From the NCBI GenBank assembly GCA_019671005.1, contig CM033745.1:20140921-20204920 (forward strand): a DNA stretch of 64,000 nt. The letters are read 5' to 3'. The position numbers were made by a program, and so were the translations under genes. The stretch comes from Hibiscus mutabilis (Eukaryota; Streptophyta; Magnoliopsida; Malvales; Malvaceae). Numbering within the stretch: position 1 is the first letter of the stretch; every line of letters begins with the position of its first letter. The notes under the pieces are model-generated. The model was not told the DNA's origin and did not search any database. It saw nothing but the letters and a program-made list of their open reading frames with translations. Shown in pieces: positions 46,963 through 60,200 of the stretch.

Positions 46963-48581
46963 TTATTTCTTGAAATTCTTTTTGGAGATTCTGATATGTT
47001 GTTTCTCTCTCGGCTTCTCTCTCTGCTCTCTCGGCTTCTTTCTTTCTCTCTCAACTTCTCTTTCAGCTTTTTTCCTTTCTCTCTCAGCTTCTTTCCTTTC
47101 TCTCTCAGCTTCTCTCGCTTCTACCTCAGCTTGAAATTGAGTTAACTGTTGTTTTAAATGATTAACTTTTGCTTGGGAAGACTGGCTCTGTGATGACATG
47201 TACTGAGACGAGTTAGATCCAAAATATTTTGTTGGGGTAACGAATGATCCTTGGCATCGAACTCGACCATATCTTTCAGGACCGAAAACATCAACAATAA
47301 CTTGATATTCGATCTCATCCACATTAGCAGAACCATTAGTTGAAGTCATAGCTTCATACTCTATCATTTTCCCTTCAATTTCGCCTGATAATCAATTAAA
47401 ACAAACATTATTTAAAATAAAAATGTTATACCATTGATAAAATGTTATATATAACATAATCCAAATTTTTTGTCCAATGAATATACCATATTTTTTACAG
47501 CTTCAGGAGTCATATGAGAGCCATCATTCTTCGTGTGTGTAATGTCGAAGAGCTTTATCCGTCCAACGTTAGTGCCAGTCGTAAGTTGCTACAACGTATA
47601 ATAAAAATTAATACTTACGAAAAAGTAATACTTTAAAAAATAATCAAAAATTAAAAAAATAAGACCTCGTTATTAGCTATACGAGCAAAGCTCTTTGACT
47701 CGGCGGTATGAGTAAAATTCTGTTGATGTCTGCTAGGAACTCTAATACGCTTTCGATCCTACAATTTAAAATTTGCATTATGTATCAAGCCAATATTATA
47801 ATGACATAGTATTATTTTTTAAAGTGCATCGATCATACCTCTCATTTCGTTGAACTCCGAAACCTTACTGCATCTTTCCATTGATATCGAAGAATTCCTG
47901 GTGGGACATTTTGTAGCTTCTCTTGAAGGTTGAGATTATTCTTGAAATATGTCTTTTTTAAAAAGCTCTTATTGTCTCTCCATTTCTTTCCTAATGCATG
48001 CTTCACATAATCTTCGGAGGCCTCTAAAGAAAATTTATCCTGCAAATTACATAATCAAAGTAAATATAAATATTACTATTGAACTGTAAATGATTATCTA
48101 TTACAATGACATTATTACCTTAACAAGATCCAGAGCCTAGTTTTTGTTACTATTCGGCATCTGACGCCATGACTCATAGTTGATCGGCAAAATTGCAGCA
48201 TTGCGTGCAACAATGCCTAAGTAACTGCCAAGAACACCTGCTTCTGCCCCAATGGGTTGACCGACATCGTTTCTTGAAACTTTCACATGTTCCCCAACAG
48301 GAAGATTGTATAATTCAGTCAACATCGTGTGCCCTCTAGTCTTGTGCCTTTGACCATTTCCAACTATATAAGAAACTATTCAGTAAAATTTTTAAAATCA
48401 AGTCAATAATAACAAACAGCTCACATTCAAATAAAGTGTTGAACATACCTTCAATTTCTACATTTTCAACTATTTCTGGAACTTGTGAAGAACCAACATC
48501 CGACAAATCATCATTATTTGTTTCTTCCTCCACTCTTGGAACTTGAACAATCCGCAGATCACTTAACTTCCTCCTAGGCAT
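46963..48581 (-). pseudogene. CACTA second gene (TNPA / transposase_24-like)
   Basis: Separated open pieces at 48336-48581, 48137-48325, 47842-48045 and 46963-47367 are probably exons of the accessory CACTA gene. Visible are VGEHVKVSRNDVGQPIG, LPINYESWRQMP, ILRYQWKDAV, and a C-terminal Arg/Glu-rich coiled coil (EAEREERKEAER-like) ending near 46963. Introns with GT-AG-like borders are likely between the pieces, but I did not fix them. The accessory protein of this class binds subterminal repeats. Confidence 0.7.
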
Positions 48582-48797
48582 AATATCTGCAATAAACAGA
48601 AAACAATTTTAGTAACCAGAGAAAACAATACTATTAATGTATTTATTCGAAAGCAATTTAGAAGTAATAATATTATAAATTAATAAGTTAATATATAATT
48701 CTTACTACATTGTTATGCAGCCAGTTTTCATTAAAATCTTCATCAATGTCCTCTCGAACCCTTTGGAATTGTAAACTGGAACTAGTGATTGTTCCAT

Positions 48798-51700
48798 CTA
48801 AGTTTTGTGCTGCAAAAGGAAAAGTTCTGATCTTGTTTGAATGTCATCTATACTTCCATCCCCGATGTCTATCAAGTCTCTAGGGGTGTTACGAAGTACA
48901 ACATTCCAACCCGCTTTCATTGGATCATGACAATAAAAAACCTGTTTGACTTGAGAAGGAAATACATACGGTTCGTCTATCAATTGTTGACCTGTGTGAA
49001 TTAATCGAGAGAAGTTCACCATTGTAAAACCAAACTGATCTCTTTTAATGCCTCGAGTAGTATTTACATCAGCCCTGTTACAATGAAATAACACAACCTT
49101 TTGTTGCCATAATAATCCAACTCAATAATGTTTGTAATAATTTCATAATATTCTACATCTCCCTCAACAAGATGATTGTCCCTAGCACTAGCATAACTTT
49201 TAGTTGAAGAAGTAACAACTACTCCACAATTTTATGTCATCCTTAATCTTTTCCGAGATTTTGTGTGGAACCTAAACTCGTTCATGAGAAAGACATTATA
49301 TCTTTTAACAATTCTATTCGGACCCTGAGAAAGCCATTTAACCTCTTTACGAACTTCTCTCCCACACCAAACTTATTACACGTAAAGGGTAAATTAGTTT
49401 CTATGAACAAGAAAAGTTATTAGGTACATGTCGTACAAAGATTTAGTTGTTTACCGTCTTCCCTAACCAGACATGGAAAGTTTTTATGAACAACTTATGA
49501 ATCTTTCGTTGATGTAATCTGCGGAAGCGTACACGAGATTGCAACTTTTCTTTAAACTCACTATAAAGTAAGTTACGTGGTTAAAGAATGAGAAATATAC
49601 AAGATGAAGTGAATACATTATAACTTATATAAACTTACGTGCATAAGGGCTCTATTGAGTCATGATGGAAAAGAATATATCGATGTGCTTGTACCTATGA
49701 CTTGTCATCTAACTGTGCAATTTCAACTTTACCGAGTGGTTCCCCAAAACTTCCAAACAAATAAGTCTCAACTAAGTTATCAGTACTGCACACTTCATTT
49801 CTATTTGGTCTATTAAATCTCGTTTCAACATCTTCCAGATATCTTGAGCAAAAAGTCAGACACTCCTCTACTAAATACCCTTCAACAATTAATCCTTCCG
49901 GATAACGCTTATTACGACAGTAAGACTTCAACTTACACAAGAACCTAGACATGTAATAAACACAACATTATATAAATAGTAGTAATTAAAAGAAATATTC
50001 AATATTGATTGAATATATATTAAACATTTTGCACCTCTCTATGGGATACATCCATCGATAGAAAACTGGTCCACCAACTTTAGCTTCGTAAGGGAGATGA
50101 ACCAACAAGTGCACCATAATTGTGAGGAATGAAGGTGGAAATATCTTCTCTAAGTTGCATAAAGTCAAGGCGATTCGTTCTTTCAGTCTCTCAGGTTCTT
50201 CAACTATTAGAACTTTCCCACAAAGAGCTTTCATTATATTGGAAAGTTTAATTATACAAGATAACACCTCATTTGACATACAACCGCGTAATGCATCTGG
50301 CATTAAATCTTGCATCAATATGTGATAATCATGTGACTTTAGAGAATAAAGTCTTTGATCTTTAACACTGACACATCAAGATATGTTTGATGCATACCCA
50401 TATGTGACCTTTTATCTTTCAACACTTCTTTTTCTTTCTTCGACATCGCAAAAGTAGAAGGTGGTAACGAAGATTTTCCATTAGAAAGTACATGAGGATG
50501 AAGATCGTGCCAAATTTCGATGTCAACTAAGTCAAGTTGACTCTTTATATTATCTTTAGATTTTCCATCGACATTGAGAATGGTCCCGATAATATTCTCA
50601 CAACCATTTTTCTTAATGTGCATGACATCAAGAATATGTCTCAAAATGTTATGCTTTCAATAAGGAAACTCAAATAAAATACTTTTCTTTTTCCATAATT
50701 CCATTTGGACCATCCTTTTCATCAGACTCATCATCACTAAGCTGCTCAACCTCACGGTCATACAACTCTTTTGTGTTTTTCTTTGATCATGGGTTTGGTG
50801 GTTGGCTCGTCTTTCCATAAGTGAACTTGATATGTTTCAACATGGACGAGATATCAGACCCGATTGTTTGGTCAGAAGCTTTTCTGAACTCTTCAGTACC
50901 ATCAAACATATTCTTTTGGTATCTAAATCTATGATTTTCATCTAACCACCGACGATGTCCCATGTAAGAGAACTTCTTCCCATTATACAACCACTTCGAA
51001 CATGTCTGTGCAGCACAACAAGGACAAGCATAACAACCTTTGGTACTCCACCCAGATAAATTTGCATAAGCAAGGAAATCATTAATGGTCCACAATAAAG
51101 CTGCAAGCAAATTAAAGTTCTCTTTCTTCAACACATTATATGTTTCGACACCCACCCATAATTGTTTCAACTCTTCAATAAGAGGTTGCATATAGATGTC
51201 AATATCATTCCCGAGACCTTTCTCACCTGGGATTATCATGGATAAGATAAATGATGATTGTTTCATGCAAATCCACGAGGGCAAGTTGTAGGGAACAAGC
51301 AGAACATGCCAAGTACTGTACGAAGTACTCATGATTTTAAAAGGATTAAACCCATCAGATGCAAGACCGAGCCTAACATTTCAAGGATCTCTTGCAAAAC
51401 TTAGAAAATTTTGGTATTTTTTGTGTCCCCATTCATCCATCGAGATTTAAATCATACATGACAGGATTCTTGGTATTTTCGATCACCCCAATACAACATG
51501 CAATCATTCGGGCAACTGTGTATTTTCTCATAACCATGGCCCAAATCCTTTGTCATTTTGTTCATATCTTTACCGGATTGAGAAATTTTAGCAAAAAGAA
51601 ATATTTCTCTCAAAAACTCTAATAACTGCGTAAAAGAGTTACCGGTTCACCCTCCCAAGCATTTTAAGTGGAAAAGGCGAATACAAAAAGAGAGTTTTGA

Positions 51701-52204
51701 ATATTTCGATCCCTCATAAAATGGTTTATTCATTTTATTAATCAAATTATAAAACTTTGTCGTTTCTCCATTTGGCTTTTCATCACATCCGCTTTTTCCC
51801 ATCTCGGTGAAATCATTAACATCAATATCACAATCATCTTCTCTAATAGGTTGATGATAATCGTGCATATTAAATGCATCTCACAACATACCCTCCATGT
51901 CATCTTCTCTAAGAGATCAACGATGAGAATTAGGAGGATAAGCTGGATTACTCGTGGAAGAAGCTTTACAAGATGTCAACTCTCCATGGAATACCAATTT
52001 TCTATAGCCCGGAACAAAGCCATAAATAATTAGATGTTCGTATACAACTTCACGAATGTGCCAATTAATGTTAGCACACTTCTTACAAGGGCAAAGAATC
52101 ATATTCTCTTGGCTTGCATTTGCAAAAGCTAAATTTAGAAAAGTTTCTACTCCATCTCGATAGTTAACGCTTACCCTTGACAAATTCATCCAACTCCTAT
52201 CCAT
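48798..52204 (-). pseudogene. CACTA TNP2-type transposase
   Basis: The main transposase, in pieces. 51917-52204 is the N-terminal transposase-associated domain (MDRSWMNLSRVS, CPCKKCAN). 50787-51332 is the TNP2 core (WHVLLVPYNLPSWICMK, CYACPCC, YMGHRRWL). 50339-50644 and 49986-50318 are the DUF4218-type region (DVMHIKKN, MVHLLVHLPYEA, YRWMYPIER). 49695-49952 and 48798-49094 are the DUF4216-like end (VFYCHDP). Stops lie near 51385 and 50645, and at other gaps I could not separate frameshifts from introns. Confidence 0.85.
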
Positions 52205-54209
52205 TTTGTATTTCTATAATATCTATTTCAAATGTTAATTGTTAATACTATATATTCAAATTTATTATTTTAAATTAATAACTGTAGATAAAAAAATTAA
52301 AAGTCTGCCAAGTTGAACCTAATATGGTGCATATTTGAAGGATGAAGAGAGATGTAACTATTACAATACCAAAGTAAAAACCAAGAAATGGTCAATAAAT
52401 TCAAGATAAAGATGCCTATTCAGAAATGGTCATATCATTAGATTTTTAGTAAAGAAATGGTCAATAAATGTTGGAACAATAAGCATAATGAAAGAAATTG
52501 GTTTTCAACTGTGAAAAGCATACCTATTGGAAGCAACTTGGATATCACTTTCGTCTACCCAACTATTAAGAGAGGTAAATGAGCCGCCAAGAAAGAAAAA
52601 TAACGATAAGCATTAACAAATAAAATAGATGTACCAAAGCCTAATCACAAGGAGAAATATTTGGTTTTGGATGGATAAAGCCAAATAAAAAAATAATTGA
52701 ACCCAATCAAATTATTTTATTACTAAAAATGAGTTTGGAAAGTGAGTCAAGAAGGAAGAAATTGAACATTGCATGAAAAGTTAAATAATTCCTTGAGTCA
52801 ACACTGATGGCACAAAAAAATAAATAAAGTTTTGTAGTTTTGATTTCCACAGAAGTTAAACTCCCTGAGTTCGCCGGAGCTGCAAAATAAATAATGCAGA
52901 TTTAGCTTAGGTAGCACTGGCACTGATTAGTCCCAAATACACTGCAAACCCCATGAAGTTTGGGATTTTTTAAAAGAAAAATAGTTAAAAGTCTTTGCTT
53001 TCATAGTTGCCTAAATGCTATTTGGAAATGGACCTTTTAGTTTAAGAATAATAAGGATTTAGCTTAGGTAGAATGGTAATATTTTTATTTTATTTTGGAA
53101 GCAGACAATATTGAACAACGTTTATTATTATTTTTTTAATTTTTTATAGCCACTGCAATCCAGTCCAGTCTTGTTTAATTTGTACCATTAAATGGGCCAT
53201 ATATACGTATTGAATTGGATGTTAGCTACTTCCAATGAATGACCTATTGGCTCTTGAGAAAATTCGAAATAGAAAAACCCTCAAATAGTCTTACAGACTC
53301 TTCAAATTATCTGCTTTTCCAGCATAATCAGATGACAATCTGCAAAGTGAATATCATTACGGGCTTATATCTACTAAAAACTCAAAAGAACAATATGATT
53401 TTCTTTCCTTGTACAAGCAAATTCCAAAGACATTATGCACCACAACCATCATTTAATCCATAATACAACACACAAATAACAAAACCCAGATTACTTGATT
53501 CTGATTTGGAAGCAAAAAAGAAGGAAATTATCTTCTTTTTCTCTCATGTCCCCCTTTTTAGAAGTAAATTTGATCAATATTTACTACAGCACTAAATGAG
53601 ATACAAAAAAGTAAATTGACTGTCCATAATGCAAAAACCAATTAACAATTAAAGACAAAACATATTCCCTAATCAGATTCAGAGCTCTATCCAAACAATG
53701 TTCCAGAAAGTAAATTTTGCTCTTTTAATTCTGCAAATCTCACTCTTCCAATGATTTCTAGTTCAAAGGCTAGCTACACAATAAACAATCAAGAAACTAA
53801 GAAAACAAACAAATAAAGAAAGAAAGAAGGAATCATCCTAGAAATTGATCGGATCCTAGAAATATAATTGACAAAGGTTTGGGAGTGAAAGACCTGGCAG
53901 CAGATGGAACTGAGTATCTTTCAACGACTTTCCTTTCTCTTGTAGGTCTGTCACTACTCGGTGTCACAGGCTCTTTCTTCTCAGTTGAATCTCAACTATT
54001 TTTCAGCAGATGAACTTCCGGTGTTGGCTTGCTTACTGGTGCGACCGAGTGGCCTAAGGGACGGTCGACAGCGAGCAGCACGGCCAGGATCGATGGCGAT
54101 GAGCAGCACGACAAGGAGGAGTAGGAGCGCTTAGGAATTTTTGCACGATTTGGGGATTTTTGCACGATGAACGTGTATGAGATTCAGGGATATAATTAAC
54201 CGAAACGGT
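52205..54209. other. CACTA 5' noncoding region
   Basis: About 2 kb between the transposase start and the right subterminal repeats. I see no coding sequence and no clear captured host gene. Confidence 0.5.
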
Positions 54210-54545
54210 GTGTTTAACCTATAGTGGCGTTTATGAAACCAAACGCCACTAACCTGAAACATGTGGCGTTTATGAAACAAATGCCGCTAACTCTAAACCT
54301 ATTGTGGCGTTTATGAAACAAAACACCGCAAATCCTAAACTTATTGTGGCGTTTACTGAACCAAACGCCGCTACTCCTAATCTTCTTGTGGCGTTTTATA
54401 AAAAATGCCACTATATGTTACTCTACGGTGGCGTTTGCTTTAAAAACGCTGCAAACTTTGCCATTTTATGGCGCTCATCCATTAAACGCCGTAATAAGTG
54501 AAATATTAGCGGCGTTTGTTTCAAAAACGCCACGAAAAGCGCCGC
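54210..54545. repeat. CACTA right subterminal repeats, about 42-bp unit
   Basis: GTGGCGT(T) recurs at 54224, 54263, 54304, 54346 and 54388 (spacings 39-42). Each is followed after a short A-rich loop by AAACGCC(A/G)C or similar, so each unit can form a small hairpin. More diverged copies continue to the terminus. Confidence 0.85.
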
Positions 54546-56468
54546 TATATATCAAGTCTAGTGTAGTGATATATATTAAAACTATATATTGTATATATAT
54601 TATATGTAGCATAACAACCACATGTTAAAGAAAAACATATAATATATGTTATAAAAACTTACTATATGATAATAATATACATAATACGTACAAATACCAT
54701 ATCATAAGCATAAATAATTCAGCATACATATGTACCTAAAATAGAATGTAAATACACTATACGTAAAATATATACATACCATATGATAACACAATCCATA
54801 GTATGTATACACAAAAGTATAACTAAGGTTAGGAAAGTACCAAGCCCAAATAAATTAGGCTGTAGACTGTTGGGTTGTTGCTGTTGGAGCGGTTCACCGT
54901 TCGAATTCGGGGCGGGTTGGATTCGGTTTGACCCGAGGACCTCATGGGTCAACAAGTTAAAAGGGTCACTTTCCCTTTTTCTCATTTCACTCTTCTTTCC
55001 CCCAAAACAAAGAGTCCATCAATTCTCTTCAAGCCCTAGCAGCCACCGCTCTTGATCCGCCATTCTCTGTCGCTTTGGTATCGGTTCGGCGAGTCACCAC
55101 CACCAGCGTGAAGCTCATCTTCTCCTATTCCTTCCTATCCTAGTAGATTTCACCAAAACGGCCACCAACGTCTTGAAATCGGATCGAACCCACGTAGCCT
55201 ATAGAGTCCCGATTCGCCGCCATCCACCGTTAGATAGCGATGAAACCGGGATATGTTGCTCCCCAGTAGCTGCGCATCTTTCTCACCATTGGGATTCACC
55301 GTTGGAGTCTTTGATTGTCGAAAAACACCGAAAACCGATATGGGTAACCACTTTTCCCTATTTCCCTTTTTTGATTCGAACCAAAAAGTAAAACAACAAT
55401 CTTAGAATTTTTTTTGTTACCTTTGATCATAAAAAATCACTTGCTTTTCTTTTTTGATTCAAAAAAAGATGGAAAAACAACTTTGGTATACTTTTTCTTT
55501 CTATTGATTCTTGAATCTCTGTTCAAACCCCCTTACAAAATGGATTATCTTACATCTTTATATCTGATTTGTTTCCCTATTTTTATTACATTTGTTAAAC
55601 TAATCCTACTGTTGATGATGATGGCCTGACAATCCCCTTATTTTTCTATTGTTTTCTATCTTGTATGGTAGTTGGGGAGAGAAAGTGGTGGCGTGATCTC
55701 CGGTGACGAGCGGAATTGTCAATCTGGACACGTGGCAAAATTTGCGTAGGGCGTGTGGAAGGCGAAGAGTCAACGCGTGGGCTTCACATGCGCGTGAAAG
55801 GCGAAGGCTCCCGAGCATGATCTCCACTCGCGCCAGTTGGAGGATGTCGTGGATTCATCTGGCCTGTTGGATCAGATTTGATCCAACGGTCACAAGGTGG
55901 CTGCGCATAAACAAAAGGGTTCATCAAATTAGTTTTTAGGGTTTTAGGTTTAAATTGTTTTGGGCCTAATAGGCTTTGTGAATATTAAAAGGGTTTGTAA
56001 TGGACTTGGACTAATAAATTAGGTTTATATTTGTCATTTTATATTTGTTTATTTTTATTATCAGCCCATTTTATAATATAATAACATAACATAATTGCAT
56101 AAATATATAAACAAATATACTTACATATAATATAAAAATATTAATACACATTACATATACACATAATACATACGTACATACACATAATAGCATATATATT
56201 ACTAATGCATGCAATAAACACACACATATAAACATACAAACAGACATTTATACCTAAATAGATAATAAACATACATACACCAAACACATAATAAAGACAC
56301 ATATCTAACATACATATAACAACACATATGTGCATAATACCTATACACACAATACAACCACTTAGCATCATTATTTTATTATCACAAAATAGTATATATA
56401 TATAAGAGGCCCATTACTACAAAAACAAAAATAAAATGGGTTCACCCCGGACAAAATTAATGATTACA

Positions 56469-56483
56469 GCTGCCCCTCTTTGC
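56469..56483 (-). other. gypsy 2 polypurine tract
   Basis: GCAAAGAGGGGCAGC on the minus strand, identical to that of gypsy 1, directly beside the LTR. Confidence 0.88.
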
Positions 56484-56549
56484 TTATCCTCGTGGAACAA
56501 AGATAAAGCAAAGACCATAAGCACTAATTTTGTCCTACTTCCCTGTCGG

Positions 56550-56845
56550 ACGATTTGCTTTTTCGAAATGGCAGCGGGCAAATCCAAATAATTTGTTTCC
56601 CTAAGCGGCAGAAAACCAACTGAGTGACGCTGGTAGGTCCTTCTGAAGTGGCAGTAAACAAACCAACTAGCTTTAAAATGACTCATTCTTTCAAAATGGC
56701 ATTGAATGAATCCAAATAACTTTGCTTTCCCTAAGTGGCAGAAAGCAAACTGAGTGGCGCTGGTAGGTCATTCCGAAGTGGCAGCAGACAACCATCTAGC
56801 CTTCAAATGACTCATTCTTCCGAAATGGCGTTGAATGAATCTAAA
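56550..56845 (-). repeat. hairpin array in gypsy 2 3' noncoding region
   Basis: Same arrangement as 25860-26195 with different stems. Pairs include ATTTGC/GCAAAT (56553-56583), TCATTC/GAATGA (56683-56709), TTTGCTTTC/GAAAGCAAA (56721-56749) and TCATTC/GAATGA (56812-56838). Linkers read like CGAAATGGCAG or CTAAG(C/T)GGCAG. Confidence 0.65.
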
Positions 56846-57214
56846 TAACTTTTTCCTAAGGATTGAGATAAAATGTGCTGATGCGCCCCTCCGACATGGT
56901 AGGGAGCCATCGGCAATTTAGGTACCTGCCTCCTTCGCTATGAAATACTGATATGGCAAGTTTGTACTCCTTTTCGTCGTTTAATCTTCTTCTTAGGAGA
57001 TATTTGACCAATCTTTCAAATATTTTGGACCATCGGTTACTTCCTTTTCCTTGGCCCATTGGTCTTGATCTTTTATTGCTCTCCTCTTTATTTCTGTGTA
57101 ACGGCGGTTCTTCACCTCACATTTGGGTTCAACCTTTTATTCCCCATTCTCTTGAGCTTTTGAACCTTTTTGCTCTAAAGTGCCTTTACATGTTTTTTAT
57201 TATTTTTATATTTT

Positions 57215-57290
57215 TTGAGTTTTTTCTTTCTTCTTCTCTCTTTCCTTCTTTCTTCTCCTTTTTTCTTTTTTTTCTTCCTCTCTTTTGGGT
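57215..57290 (-). other. gypsy 2 polypurine-rich tract
   Basis: A pyrimidine-only run on the plus strand (polypurine in the sense RNA), in the same relative place as in gypsy 1. Confidence 0.6.
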
Positions 57291-57299
57291 ACCCTTATG

Positions 57300-60200
57300 A
57301 GTATTCGCCTCTAGTCCTTCAGATTCTGACATGAGAGACATTCGTTGTCCTTTCTTGGCAGGCTTTGTCAATCTCATATGTAATGTTCTTCCGCCTTAGT
57401 TTTAGCAGATTCTTTCCACGTCTTGAAATAAGTGCTTGTTTTGTCTTGCTTCCTTGGCTTCGGCCTTTAGATTACGAGTACTTTTGAAAACTTCTCGCTC
57501 TTCCACGGTTGATTTTTTCCAGACTACAAATTCCTTTATGCCCCAATTCCTATTGTGTTTACACCTTAGCATCATTCTTGGATAGTTTGCTCAAGGCCCG
57601 AAAGTCTTGACGAGAAAACAAATCGACTTCCAAAGCTCAAAAGCTACTCTCTTTGCTATAAAATTATTTGATCAAAGCCTAATGTCTGGAGTTGTTATTC
57701 TTACTGCAGAATTCTTCATCCCTCGAGGTCCAAAATTGCTGAAGGTAAAAGCTTCTCTCCTCACGTTGGATTTCTTCAATCTTCACCAATGTTGACGAAT
57801 TATGGATTCTTCTCGAATATGAGCAAGCTCTTCTTATTACAAACTTCTTACATTACCCACAAAGATTTCACATCTTCTTTGGGTTCTTTTCATCATGAAT
57901 TTCTCATCTTCCTATCAAGGTTGAAGTCTGAACAGTTCTTTTTATCATAGTCTATGCGTCTCTCTGGATGAGCTCGCATCATCCTCTTTTTGGCTAAGCA
58001 AGTTCTTCTTCTCGAAAACTTTTTGAATCTTTGTTGAGTGAGTTCTTCTCATTAGTGACTCATCATCTTTACTGAGATCTACCTCTCTAATAGGGAAGCT
58101 TCAGGCTAAAATCTTTTTCAATCTTTGAATCTGTCAAAAACAACCAAAATGGTTTGATGATATGAGTTAGCATGTTCCTATCCTAGGGATGTCTAACTAA
58201 ACATGATGCATGCATGAAGTCCCTTTTAGAGCTGTTGGAAAAAAATCATTGCTTTCTGATCAATCACCCTTAACCTCCACAACTTTTTCTGTCTACGTTA
58301 AGTCTTCACTTGTATCTTGTCTCGAAAGGATATTCCTGGCCTATACTGATTTGACTAAGATCTGTCACTACCTGAAGTACATCTTCGAAACACTATCCCA
58401 CTCAACTTGGGTTTCGTTATTTTCTCTTTATTGACTCTTCATGCCAGGTCCTCTTCATTCTCAATATCGGGGTGAACACATGCCCCTGAATCTTCCAAAT
58501 CTTTCTTATTTCCATGAGGTCCATCTTCACCTTTTATTTACTGAATCTTCCTTCTTCGTTCTTCTTGAAAGGAGGTGTTGACTTACACTAGTCAGAATAT
58601 TATTACCTTTGCTTAACTCGGGCTTAACTGTGGCTTCTTTATAGACTCTTACATGATGATGTCTCTTGCAATCTCCTCGTTCGAGGAACTCGTGTCCTTT
58701 AGATTTCTAGATTTTCCTCATTCTCAAATTTCTGAACGATCTAGCGTAGGAGATCTTGCAACTATTTTTCCTATAGTCATTGAAAAATTATGTTACATCA
58801 ACCATGTAGACCCTTGATCTAACGTTGTATAGAAGAGCCTTCATCGTCAAATGTTTGAACAAATTCAAGGTAATGACATCATTGTCTCCCAAGATTTCTT
58901 AAGGAAAAGTGATCAAGCCATAAATTTCAACGCGAATGATCTATTTTCATGACCCCATCCGGGTGTGTAGGAATGCTCCCATGAAAAGAATGTGTTATCT
59001 CAACGATTTTGAATCGAACTTTTGCCCCAACCTTTACTTATTCCAGCTAAGGTTCAAAGCTTTGATAGGATAATCATGTGAGTTCAATGGCTTTATGTAA
59101 TCCTAGTCCTTACAAATACTTTTTTGATCGCACAAAGGGGGATACTCCTCAACTATAGATATCGGGTCCTTCCCGTTAAAAACGGAGCATCAAAAAAGTA
59201 GAATTCCAGAGTTTAAAGATGGCTCGAAACGAAAGTTGATTGACTTGTACATATATCAAGTGTGCAATGTCACTATAATTTTTACAGAATCGACTTTTCA
59301 ATCATCGTTGTAATTCGTATTGTTGTAAGCTGATGCTTAATAAACGGTCATCTTGTACAATTTGGGTTAACTCCTAACCAATGTTGGGCGGCTGAGTCGA
59401 GGCCTTTCTTAAGATACCCCATTTTCCTGATCTTAGTAGTACCATTGGTATGATCCTGCTTCCATCTCAATGCTAGGCCGAAGGCATGCCCTATGAGTCT
59501 TCCAATTTTCAATAAAACTCAATCTTCATTTTCTTGAGCCAACCGAGGTCTTATGGTAGATCCTCATTTCAGGTCCTTAAACCATGTAGCATGAAAGGCT
59601 TGCTATTATTCCTTTCAAAAGCATTGATAGGCTTGCATTAGGTTGATTACGTACATACTTGACCTCGTACCCCAAACTCCATTCTAAAAGCACGGAGATA
59701 TCTTATTCTTTTTATTTCTCTCTTTTCTTTCTACTTTATTTTCTTCCTCTTTTTCCTATCCCATTCTCTATCCCTCTCTCTTTTACATCAGTTTGCTAAT
59801 CATCATTTGAACAAATGATGCTTCTTGGGTTAATATACAAAATTAAAATTAATAATGAAAGAATAAAATGCTCCAGATATCAAATGTTCCAGATATCAAA
59901 TGCTTCTTGGGTTAATTGTGGTATTTGCTTGATCTATTCAACTACTACTCCTTCTAGTTCTCATCATCTTTCTTTATTCATAAATATGTTCAAACCTTCC
60001 AACCTTGTTTAGCCCATAGAACATGGAAAATGTTATTATAAGAATTCTAATTGTAAGTGTATGTTTCTGATTATAATTATATTGTGTCAGTGTCCTCAAA
60101 GATTTATCTCCGGGACTTATTCAATTTGTTCATTCATTTCCTTCTCCCTAGGGGAATTCAACTCGTCATGGTCCTTTTTCTCGAGGATAATGATGGAGCA

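Larger units (their letters stand above)
46234..54568 (-). mobile_element. CACTA (En/Spm-like) transposon
   Basis: The 8,335-bp element has termini CACTACAACAAAACAGG and, on the other end, CACTACACTAGACTTG. It is flanked by ATA on both sides (46231-46233 and 54569-54571), the 3-bp duplication expected of CACTA. Subterminal repeats based on GCGGCGTTT/AAACGCCGC occupy both ends. Inside, on the minus strand, are TNP2-type transposase pieces (about 52204-48798) and a second, TNPA/transposase_24-like gene (48581-46963). All frames are broken. It sits inside the LTR of gypsy 2. Confidence 0.93.
44330..56468 (-). repeat. gypsy 2 3' LTR, split by CACTA
   Basis: It begins TGTAGCGACC and ends AATGATTACA, like the LTRs of gypsy 1. 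Removing the CACTA and its 3-bp duplication leaves about 3.8 kb, matching the 3,848-bp LTR of gypsy 1. A near-palindrome GTTGGATCAG/TTTGATCCAAC lies at 55866-55887. Confidence 0.9.

Noticed and set aside
46963..47145. Plus-strand Ser/Leu/Phe-rich ORF over the coiled-coil region
   Set aside because: It is the antisense shadow of the Arg/Glu-rich C-terminal part of the CACTA accessory gene.
54210..54545. CRISPR-like array of regular repeats
   Set aside because: Spacing is regular, but the units are CACTA subterminal repeats in a plant transposon with defined termini and TSD.
56141..56371. Cys/Met-rich minus-strand ORF
   Set aside because: It arises from ACATAY-type simple repeats within the gypsy 2 LTR.
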